Assembly (NCBI RefSeq): GCF_921293095.1
Contig: NC_060259.1
Span: 43,505,812-43,569,811 of the forward strand
DNA from: Ischnura elegans
Lineage: Eukaryota > Arthropoda > Insecta > Odonata > Coenagrionidae
Length of the DNA stretch: 64,000 nucleotides
Direction: 5' to 3'
Position 1 is the first letter of the stretch, and every line of letters begins with the position of its first letter. Under the pieces are notes generated by a model that worked only from the letters and a program-made list of their open reading frames with translations, had not been told where the DNA came from and ran no database searches. The position numbers and the translations under genes were made by a program. This document shows, piece by piece, positions 24,831-32,650 of this stretch.

Positions 24831-25310
24831 GGGAAAACAACTCAACGGATTCTACACTTAAAAATTAATCCACCCGGATATAAGATGATCCCGGGCGCGG
24901 TATACGGCAATCGTTTTATTCATCTTTGAAATCGTTCCATTGTTTGCTGTCATGTATGTAAACAATCATCATACTTGCTCTGATCCTTTGCCTTAAACTC
25001 CTGCCATGAGAACATGAATCCCAATTTCCGTGTTTCCTACTTCTCTGGGTAAAACCCATTCCAAGCAACGGCTATGACGCCCAGCTTACTTCATTCTGGA
25101 CACTGCAATTATACAAGATAAAATGGGGAGCATAGCAGGTACAGGTTTAGCTAATGAGATATTGCACCGAATTCAAATCTCCATTCAATCTTGAACACCT
25201 CTAAACTGGGACACAAAGTGGGTTAGGAAAAATATATAAAATCAGAAGAACTAAGCGTGATGGACTGGAATTTCTCCATATTGAAAGAAACACATGCTAT
25301 TTTCCACGGT
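24831..25310. other. Unassigned DNA
   Basis: Nothing specific recognised. Confidence 0.4.
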
Positions 25311-25433
25311 AATAAACTTTTAATGCCGACCGAGGTTACGATGTTACTGCATCATCTTCAAGGTACCAGAACTATTTTTTACCTTGAAGATGATGTAGTA
25401 GCATCGAAACTTTGGTGGGAGTAAAAGTTTATT
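25311..25433. repeat. Palindrome of two inverted hammerhead-like repeats
   Basis: The arms 25311-25367 and 25379-25433 are inverted copies that both start AATAAACTTTTA at the outside and meet at CTTGAAGATGATG inside. The plus-strand copy reads TTGAAGA, T, GATG, 6-nt loop, CATC, GAAAC (25384-25410). The minus-strand copy has GTAAC instead of GAAAC. The head-to-head arrangement resembles the larger palindrome at 31.06-31.44 kb. The (CAT)n tail of a LINE remnant starts at the very next base. Confidence 0.65.
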
Positions 25434-25915
25434 CATCATCATCATCATGATCATCATCATCATTAGTCAACAATCTTAAGATTGGTTTGACGTAGCTTAC
25501 CATCCCTGTCTCCTATCCGCTAGCCCTTTCAGAGCGACCTATTTCTTCTCTTTAAAATACTACATAACCTTTCCTATGTAACTCATTCGGGGCCTTCCCT
25601 TGCCCTTCTTCCCTTCCACCTCTCCTACGAATCCAACGATTTGATCTTTGGATTTTTCTTATTTATAGTAAAATCTTCCTAAATCGTTGGCACAATAAAT
25701 TTTGGTTTCGCTAGTAGTGGGCCCTGGTCGCTTCCATAGCGACGAGGGTATTCCCTATCCTACCCTTCCACTCCCATCCCTACCCAGAGGCGTCGTCGGG
25801 ATCCTATCGCGGCGGCGCCCCAATCCTTTCTCCTTACCATTCCACTCCCCTCTCCCCGGAAGCGCGGGCGTATCAGTTACATCAGGCCGTCATGTCTTAA
25901 AATGTGGCTAAGATT
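25434..25915 (-). mobile_element. LINE remnant split by nested repeat A
   Basis: Minus-strand LINE 3' end with an (ATG)n tail (25434-25463), matching 16440-16650. It runs to CCTCTCCTACGA (about 25631) and resumes at CATCAGGCCGTCATG (about 25880); in the sister copy these blocks are almost adjacent. The intervening 25632-25879 is repeat A. Confidence 0.7.
25632..25879 (-). repeat. Repeat A, nested copy with terminal hairpin
   Basis: It matches the 3' half of 1545-2250: TTTCGCTAGTAG, CAGAGGCGTCG and CCTATCGCGGCGGCGCC. Its outer end again forms the AACGATTT...AAATCGTT hairpin with an inner GATTTTTC stem. Because it interrupts a LINE remnant, it inserted after that LINE. Confidence 0.7.
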
Positions 25916-26004
25916 GATATCGTGGGAAATGCATGTATTTCTTTCATTCAGGGAAAATAAATGGCCTCACTGCTCGGACTCGACTTGACACATCTCTAGC
26001 CTAG

Positions 26005-26165
26005 CTCAAGTTGCGTTTCACCATCACTTATCCTAACTAACACTTGGGAGGAAGCGCTGAGTTACTATAACTTATGAAACTTCCACGACTAAGAGGCCTA
26101 GGTTGGCGCTTACATGATACCTTAGTAGAAGCTCAGAAGTTTACTTCATTCAGGTTTAATGATAG
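26005..26165 (+). repeat. Repeat D, copy 2
   Basis: Direct counterpart of 23538-23690, about 2.4 kb downstream and diverged by several substitutions per 20 bp. The 101-codon ORF at 26074-26379 begins inside it and has no recognised domain. Confidence 0.6.
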
Positions 26166-27444
26166 CATGATTCGGATATACGCTCAGGATTTTAAGACCA
26201 TCCTTTATGTTTTTTCTCCTACAAATATTAATTTTTCACTTTTTCTTTGGGCTCAGATTAGCGTGTGTGATTTCAAGAAAACTGTATCTTTGATATGCAC
26301 AGTTGATATGTTCCGGAATGAAATCTTAAACAAGTGCAAAATAAAATTGGAAAGAATAACAGAAAATGAGTTAGCCTAAACGAGGTTGTTTGAAATATTG
26401 AGGTCTTTACCAACAAATGAAGAGGTCCAAAGTTACCACGATCGGCATCAAAATCTAAGTGAACCATTTTTCGGAGTAACGATAGCATTTAACGTAAATT
26501 AAGTAATTTTTCTCTAGAAATTTCTCGACGGAAACTTTTACAAATACATTGGGGATTTTTTGATGGCCTTTATCAAAAGCGTAGTAACTATTTTGGCAAA
26601 CCTGCTTGTTTTACCGGCTAGTATATTTCAATTCTTCGGATTCCATGTTTCTTGTTTCCGTAGTCTCCTTCATCTGTTTGAAGATGGATTTCGGTAAATG
26701 ATCTTCTTTACTCCCTACACGCAGCACGGGTTATTTTGCATAATGGCCTGCTTGTACTCAGGAAGTGAACCTTGTGAAATGGAAATATGCCATTCAACAT
26801 TGGAACGGTTTTTTTTTAGTTTTAAAATGCTATAATGAACGAATCAATATAATTAGGTGTTCAATTTTTCCTTTTAAACGATGTTATGTGGAACATGCAA
26901 TCCCGATCCAATATTAAAATAGACTAAATTTCTTTGTTGGAACCATTTTAACCCTTACTGTGCTGAACTTAGTACTGTAGACCACTTCTGGCCATTTTCC
27001 ATAATTTTGTGTTATGACTTAACAGCCAACCTGTGGCCCGAGGAATAGATGTTAGGTATAATTTTAAAGAACAAGTTTTGCTTTTGTTTTTATTTCATTC
27101 TTTATCATTTTTTTATTTAGAGATTTACCATTTCGTTAAAAACATTGCTAATTACGATTTAAAAAAATATCGATGGCGCATTATTACGCCCGTAGCAAAA
27201 ATCAAAGGACTTCATGAGGCGTAATATTCCGCCCATAGAACGCAAAGTGTTTTATAAATGCTATGCTAATATTTACCTCAGGTCTGCTTGAAATCGAATG
27301 CCATATTTACTGGAGTAAATGATTTATCATTATTCATGTTCTATCTATTTAGTTATTTATTTATTTTTTCATGTTCTACCCTGAATGTTGCGATGGGTAT
27401 ATGTGCATTCTTAGGTATTTTTTGATATGATTGTTTAAGTTAAC
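26166..27444. other. Unassigned AT-rich DNA
   Basis: No coding or repeat signature recognised. Confidence 0.4.
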
Positions 27445-27594
27445 TCCAAGATTTCATTTCTATGCCCTGATGTGTTAGTTGTGCTAAATTCCATTTGGAA
27501 ATATCTCATATATTTTGTACAAGTTTATTTTGTAATATCTTTTATGTTCTTAATGGACAATTTTGTCCAAGAACAATAAATATTATTATTATTA
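27445..27594 (+). mobile_element. Possible LINE 3' end with (ATT)n tail
   Basis: GGACAATTTTGTCC forms a small hairpin immediately before AATAAATATTATTATTATTA. A poly(A)-signal-like AATAAA followed by an ATT tail is common at non-LTR 3' ends. This tail may have supplied the microsatellite into which the Dong-like elements inserted. The family is unknown and no coding part was recognised. Confidence 0.35.
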
Positions 27595-29408
27595 TGTTTT
27601 TTCTTAAATTTTCTTCAGTTTTCACTGAGTAGCTTTAGTGTTAAGAGCACGGGTTTTCACCAAGGTAACTCTTCACTATTGAATTGCGTTGAGAAATTTT
27701 CTCGTGATATGACAGGTTGAAATTATTACAGCCTTTTGCAGTTTGATGTAAGTATTTGGATGGAGGTTGAGTATTTTGAAACTATTTTGTATGTGTTTTG
27801 GGATGATACCGGTAGCTGAGATGACAATTGGAGCTATATAAACCTGTTCCATATTCCATATTCTTTTTATTTCTATTGCCAGATCTTGGTACTTGTTAAT
27901 TTTTCCTGTAATTGTCTTTTCGATGTTATGCGACAGTGGCACGGCAATATCAACTATGTAGCAAGTTCTATATTTCTTGTCAATCAACACTATATCTGGT
28001 CTATTATTAACTATAGTTTTATCTGTTTGAATAGGCAGATCGTAATAGATTTTAAATTCGCCGTTTTCAAGCACTGTTTCAGGGTGGTACACATAATATG
28101 GGGTCTTAGTATCTATTAACTTGTGTTGGTAGGCCAGTTTTTGGTGGATAATTTTTGCAACTTGATTATGTCTACTTAAATATTCTGTATTAGCTAGCAT
28201 CTTACAGCCAGATATAATGTGCTGGATTGTTTCAGGTACTTGAAAACACCTTCTACATTTGTCATCTGTTATGCTTTTATCACCAAGGATGTACTTTGCA
28301 TAATTTTTAGTGCGGATGACCTGGTCTTGTATTGCAAGCATGAACCCTTCGGTTTCTCCATAAAGTTCACCCAATGACAACCATTTGTTTGATGAGATTT
28401 TATCAACATATGGTTGATTGAGGTCATTGATGTGTCGTCCATGTAATTCCTTCTGGGCCCATACTTCTACCTTTCTATTTAATAGAACAGCTCCTGTGTT
28501 GGTTGCTTCATCGGTCGTGCCATTTTTTAGATTTAATGGTGTTAATTTGTTGTCGGCATATACTATTGATTTGTGAAGCTTTGAACTGTTTGATTTATCG
28601 TAGAAGAAATGTTTTAGTCCATGAATTTGGTTTTTGAGGAGCTGTTGTAAATCTATTAACCCTCTACCTCCCATATAGCGGGGTAGCGTTAGCCTTTCTA
28701 TTACAGCCTTTGGGTGATGTAAATTAAATTTTGTGAATGTTGTACGTATTGATCTTTCTATGCCTGCTATTTCGGTTTTGGTCCAGTCAATCACTCCAAA
28801 TGTATATGTCAACACAGGTACCGCAAACGTATTGATGGCTTTGATTACATTTCGTGCATTTAATTCTGTTTTAAGGATGGATGTTAGTCTTTTATGGAAT
28901 TCAGTGGTTAATTCCTTCTTGATCTGTTTATGTTGTATTGATTTTGCTTGCAGGAATCCAAGGTATTTGTAGTTCTCATTTGCTTCCATAGATATTATTG
29001 ACTCGTCTTCTGTAACATTGAAGTTACCATACTTGATTTTCCCTTTTTCTATGTGAAGCAATCTGCATTTATCCAATCCGAATTGCATTTTTATATCCGC
29101 GGAGAACCTACTTGTGACATCCAAAAGGTACTTGAGCTGTATTTCATTTGAGGCATAGATTTTAATATCGTCCATATAGAGAAGGTGAGACAAAGTAAAA
29201 CTGATGTTTGTACTATTTTTTATTTTGTATCCATATTTAGTGCTATTGAGGGCATTTGATAATGGGTTCAACGCCAGGCAAAACCAAAGTGGACTCAATG
29301 AGTCTCCTTGGAATAAACCCCGTTGTATATCAATTGTTGGTGTTATAAAGCCTTTACCCGATATATTGACCATTAGGGCTGTTTTCCACTTTGCCATAGT
29401 TGCTTCTA

Positions 29409-29410
<2 letters not shown>
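27595..29410 (-). mobile_element. R4/Dong-like retrotransposon, copy 1 (5'-truncated)
   Basis: A minus-strand non-LTR element with a restriction-like endonuclease. Its 3' end abuts a (TTA)n tract at 27580-27594 and its truncated 5' end abuts a (TTA)n tract at 29411-29453. The family that carries an RT followed by a CCHC motif and a PD-(D/E)XK endonuclease includes R2, R4 and Dong, and Dong of silkworm is known to insert into TAA repeats. The element starts within the RT palm, so the N-terminal DNA-binding region and the first RT motifs are missing. About 80 bp of 3' UTR follow the stop. Confidence 0.85.
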
Positions 29411-29454
<44 letters not shown>

Positions 29455-29484
29455 GTTTTTTCTTAAATTTTCTTCAGTTTTCAC
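27676..29484 (-). pseudogene. Dong-like pol: RT palm, CCHC, restriction-like endonuclease
   Basis: An open frame of 602 codons that is element-derived from about residue 25. RT: RGLFQGDSLSPLWFCLALN (residues about 55-73) and the catalytic LLYMDDIKIYA (about 101-111). A CCHC finger follows near residues 407-425 (CRRC...H...C). The restriction-like endonuclease follows: NRPDIVLIDKK (about 494-504) and IVDIAVP (about 510-516). It ends TCHITRKFLNAIQ. The first 24 residues are not from the protein: they come from the 3' UTR of copy 2 and from the microsatellite, translated as a run of 14 isoleucines. The frame has no internal stop, so truncation appears recent. Without the N-terminus it should not retrotranspose alone. 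Confidence 0.85.
29411..29453. repeat. (TTA)n microsatellite between two Dong-like copies
   Basis: About 14 uninterrupted TTA units joining the 5' end of copy 1 to the 3' end of copy 2. Confidence 0.95.
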
Positions 29485-29970
29485 TGAGTAGCTTTAGTGT
29501 TAAGAGCACGGGTTTTCACCAAGGTAACTCTTCACTATTGAATTGCGTTGAGAAATTTTCTCGTGATATGACAGGTTGAAATTATTACAGCCTTTTGCAG
29601 TTTGATGTAAGTATTAGGATGGAGGTTGAGTATTTTGAAACTATTTTGTATGTGTTTTCGGATGATACCGGTAGCTGAGATGACAATTGGAGCTATAGAA
29701 ACCTGTTCCATATTCCATATTCTTTTTATTTCTATTGCCAGATCTTGGTACTTGTTAATTTTTCCTGTAATTGTCTTTTCGATGTTATGCGACAGTGGCA
29801 CGGCAATATCAACTATGTAGCAAGTTCTATATTTCTTGTCAATCAACACTATATCTGGTCTATTATTAACTATAGTTTTATCTGTTTGAATAGGCAGATC
29901 GTAATAGATTTTAAATTCGCCGTTTTCAAGCACTGTTTCAGGGTGGTACACATAATATGGGGTCTTAGTA
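29454..29970 (-). mobile_element. R4/Dong-like retrotransposon, copy 2 (short)
   Basis: Repeats the 3'-terminal ~515 bp of copy 1 in the same orientation. I counted only about three substitutions (for example at 29615, 29661 and 29697), so the copies are >99% identical. It is truncated at GGTCTTAGTA and joined directly to (TTA)6 at 29971-29989. The same frame (29535 to about 29970) encodes the endonuclease domain and C-terminus; the ORF continues upstream through the microsatellite (poly-Asn) into flanking DNA. Confidence 0.9.
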
Positions 29971-30050
29971 TTATTATTATTATTATTATGTTCTCCTAAA
30001 TTTGAGCCGTACATTTCATCCAATCCACCATTAAGCATGTAAAAGTCCAA
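29535..30050 (-). pseudogene. Endonuclease-domain fragment of Dong-like pol
   Basis: A 171-codon frame. Residues 1-20 derive from unrelated flanking DNA, about residues 22-27 are asparagines from the microsatellite, and the rest is the C-terminal 143 residues of the Dong-like protein. It includes NRPDIVLIDKK and IVDIAVPLSHN, so the PD-(D/E)XK-type motif is intact. RT and zinc finger are absent. It would be a free-standing endonuclease domain if translated, but nothing indicates a promoter. Confidence 0.7.
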
Positions 30051-30632
30051 TTATGTGGGCTATGAATTTAGTTCACAAGCTTGTTTAATGTTAATTTAGG
30101 AGTAAATTTTCTTTTGAACAACCCTTCATGGACGTTTTAATCATACTTGGCAATGAAAAAAAAATCCGTTTCAAATGTGATTCCGTAAAACGTTCACTAG
30201 AGTGAACTTTAACCCCGCCAGAACGGATCACTGCGCGGCTGTGAGCGGATCTTTAACTTAGTGATTACGCTGGATGTTGCTTGCGCGACTTCGATCGCAC
30301 AAACCTTCCGACCTTCAAGTTAGGCCAGGATCCTTTGCGCCAGAAAACGCAATTGTTAGCGCAGCAGGGATATTTCCTAGCGCTGCCTCTGCTATGCCGC
30401 TTCAGATTTTATGTATCTTCATTGATCACATTTAAGTTTGGAGAGTTGGTCTTGCTACTCGGTGTTGGCAACCAAGTGTTCCGCCCTATTATTTGGAACT
30501 TTTGCAGCCTGACGACAAGGAGCCCCTCACTTCCAAACATGATGCATGAATCTTGTGAGTTTATTCATTCCAAGTTTCCCTGAAAGACTACTTTCTTCAG
30601 CATTGACAATTTGAAAGAAATGAGGCAAAATC
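29990..30632. other. Unassigned DNA
   Basis: Contains a 100-codon plus-strand ORF (30281-30583) without recognised domains. GC content is slightly higher than the surroundings. Confidence 0.35.
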
Positions 30633-30862
30633 TAACCCTTTATAACCTAAAGCTGCTTCTGGGAGAAATTAAATTTCAACACTTCTGATTTTAAAATGTG
30701 AAAATTTTCAGCTCAATCTTAATTATTTTGGCAGCTACATATCTCGCCTTTAAACTTTACTGCACAAAATACCACGTGGTATAAATTTTTCTGAATATAG
30801 CTGAAAATGTATACATTTTTGATGTTACATAGAAGCTATGTTTGGTTATAATAGGTTATTAA
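30633..30862 (+). repeat. Flanking direct repeat, copy 1
   Basis: Diverged direct counterpart of 31821-32052. Landmarks are AACCCTTT(A/C)TAACC, TGGCAGCTACAT, CTCGCC, TGAATA(T/G)AGCTGAAAA and TGATGTTA. Confidence 0.65.
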
Positions 30863-31315
30863 CAGGTCACTGCCGTTGCTGTTTCAGAAATTTGTTATCC
30901 GTTTCGAACGCTCACAAAGCTTCAGGAAGGACGCGGATAAAATAAGTGAGCATCGATGTACTTAAATGTGAATGAATGTGGTTGTTTATGATTTAACACT
31001 TTCCCGACGAAAGCAATGAATAAATTTCTCTCACGCAGGTTTCCGCGGTGATTACTTGAGTTCAGCATTCTTTCGGGCTGCATCCGCGTCCGTTGTCGAA
31101 GAACCACAACAGTTTCGCCAGCTCTCCTGTCAATTCGGTGGATTTCTTTCGACCAATCAGGGAACGTCCTCGTATTTGCGTCGAATATACCTTTTCCACG
31201 CGCGGGAGGATGGCTATCCTTTGCACAGCGCGTGGAAAAGGTATATTCGACGCAAATACGAGGACGTTCCCTGATTGGTCGAAAGAAATTCACCGATTTG
31301 GCGCCAAAAATTGCC

Positions 31316-31323
31316 TATATAAG
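31316..31323 (+). promoter_or_regulatory. TATA box in the right palindrome arm
   Basis: TATATAAG lies about 30 bp upstream of the CTTCACTTCATCC stretch and about 40 bp upstream of the hammerhead-like core. If used, transcripts would begin just before the ribozyme-like motif, the expected position for a Penelope-like terminal repeat. Confidence 0.4.
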
Positions 31324-31351
31324 AGAGGACTAAAAGCTTCACTTCATCCTT

Positions 31352-31396
31352 CACCTGAGGACGCTGGCAGGAGAGCTGGCGAAACTGTTGTGGTTC
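31352..31396 (+). ncRNA. Hammerhead-ribozyme-like motif
   Basis: In order: CAC, CTGAGGA (31355-31361, matches the CUGANGA core), C, GCTGGC, loop AGGAGA, GCTGGC (31375-31380), GAAAC (31381-31385), TGTT, GTG. The two GCTGGC blocks form a 6-bp stem II using two G-U pairs. CAC can pair with GTG as a short stem I. Stem III would be minimal (AC/GT), as described for Penelope-associated hammerheads. The left palindrome arm lacks the CTGAGGA half. Cleavage activity is not established. Confidence 0.55.
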
Positions 31397-31466
31397 TTCG
31401 ACAACGGACGCGGATGCAGCCCGAAAGAATGCTGAACTCAAATTTCTCTCACGTTTGCGCCCGATC

Positions 31467-31523
31467 CAGAAAAATTAAGGCAGCCTAAGTCCGTTCTAAA
31501 CGTTGGTTGCCTTAATTTTTCTG
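31467..31523. repeat. 19-bp inverted repeat hairpin
   Basis: CAGAAAAATTAAGGCAGCC (31467-31485) and, after a 19-nt loop, its complement with one mismatch (31505-31523). Confidence 0.85.
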
Positions 31524-31820
31524 ACCCGTGAGAAGTCTACTCTATGCTGTTATTAAAACTCAGTGCGTAAGCGTGAAAGAATACGTAATCCATGTTATTG
31601 GAAGGAATTCTAATCCTCTGGTGCAAGTTGGTTATGATTCACCCCCTCCAAAACACCTCTCTCAGTGGCGTGCGGGGAGTAATATTCATTTGAGAATGTA
31701 CAGAATAATTATGAGGTGGTCTGAAAAAATCGGGAAAATGGGAGAAATGGATTCAACAACGGATAGAATTAAAACTTCATTTTTTCCGTGTACGGTGAAA
31801 GACAAAAGGATAAAGTGATA

Positions 31821-32052
31821 TTAACCCTTTCTAACCCAGAGCTGCCTAGACAGAAATTGACCTTCAGGATTTCTCATATTTATATCTAAAAATTTTCTAC
31901 TCAATAATAATTATTGTGGCAGCTACATCTCTCGCCATTTATCTTCACAGAGCAAAAGAGCACCCAGTTTTAAATCTTTCCTGAATAGAGCTGAAAAAGT
32001 ATAAATTTATGATGTTATGTAGAAGCACCATTGGGTTGTAATATATATTAAT
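31821..32052 (+). repeat. Flanking direct repeat, copy 2
   Basis: Counterpart of 30633-30862. The pair brackets the 31022-31453 insertion, so the insertion happened in DNA lying between two copies of an older repeat. Confidence 0.65.
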
Positions 32053-32159
32053 GAAATAAAGAGTAGAGAGACTCAAAAAAGTATAAAGTACCTCGTACTC
32101 CGCACTACTACCATCCACTGCACCCCTTCATACGTGTCTTCTAGAATTCTATGGATAGA

Positions 32160-32650
32160 CGGATAAGCAGAGGTGGCAAATAATTGCCTGAAGTGGCGCC
32201 GTAATCGGTCAATGATGGAGCTACTTATCTTTTTGGCCTTGTTCTTCATAGAGAGCCTAGCCTATATCGGCTTTCAAAAAGAGGAATTTGCAAATGACTT
32301 TCAGCAGACTATAACGTGCCACGACGGTCTTCGCCAAATAAGTGGCGAAATTTGGCCCGTCGCCTCTGCAAACACTCGAGCGAAGAGAAAGACGGCAGCC
32401 AAGGCAAACAAGCCGTCCCGCTCTGTCAACAGTGTCAGATCTCCCTGACGACCTCAAGTGCAATTCCATCTGGACTGGCTACGTTCCCGTACCGTCTGAG
32501 GCAAGCGTTAAGCACCGGACTAAGAGTCTCGTATTTTCTACGAAGAATATCTCCCCGGAAAGAGATATTTGATGTTCTGCACATCCTCTTAGGTTTTACC
32601 CCACAGCTTGAGCAATGTGTTCTTGTAGAGCACGCAAGAACTCATTAAAA
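32160..32650 (+). other. Cluster of overlapping ORFs, function unknown
   Basis: Three plus-strand frames stay open across 32316-32572 (ORFs at 32173-32448, 32316-32648 and 32342-32572) and a minus frame at 32257-32469. The stretch has higher GC than its surroundings. The 110-codon frame begins MPRRSSPNKWRNLARRLCKH and is basic and Ser-rich. I recognise no domain. It may be an exapted or decayed exon, or chance openness from higher GC. Confidence 0.25.

Larger units (their letters stand above)
31022..31453. mobile_element. Penelope-like terminal-repeat insertion, palindromic
   Basis: A ~404-bp insertion bounded by a perfect 14-bp direct repeat (AAATTTCTCTCACG at 31022-31035 and 31440-31453), read as a target-site duplication. 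It is nearly all palindrome: left arm 31057-31202, short spacer, right arm 31228-31440. The right arm holds about 70 extra bases (about 31305-31371) with TTTGGCGCCAAA, a TATATAAG box (31316-31323) and a hammerhead-like core. Inverted or partially duplicated terminal repeats, variable target duplications and hammerhead motifs are known features of Penelope-like elements. No RT or GIY-YIG sequence is present. ORFs in both directions are translations of the palindrome. Confidence 0.65.

Noticed and set aside
27886..28119. Plus-strand ORFs across 27.9-30.0 kb
   Set aside because: They are shadows of the minus-strand Dong-like protein and occur identically in both copies.
31056..31488. Several overlapping ORFs on both strands at 31 kb
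   Set aside because: They translate the palindrome arms; the same peptides appear in both orientations.
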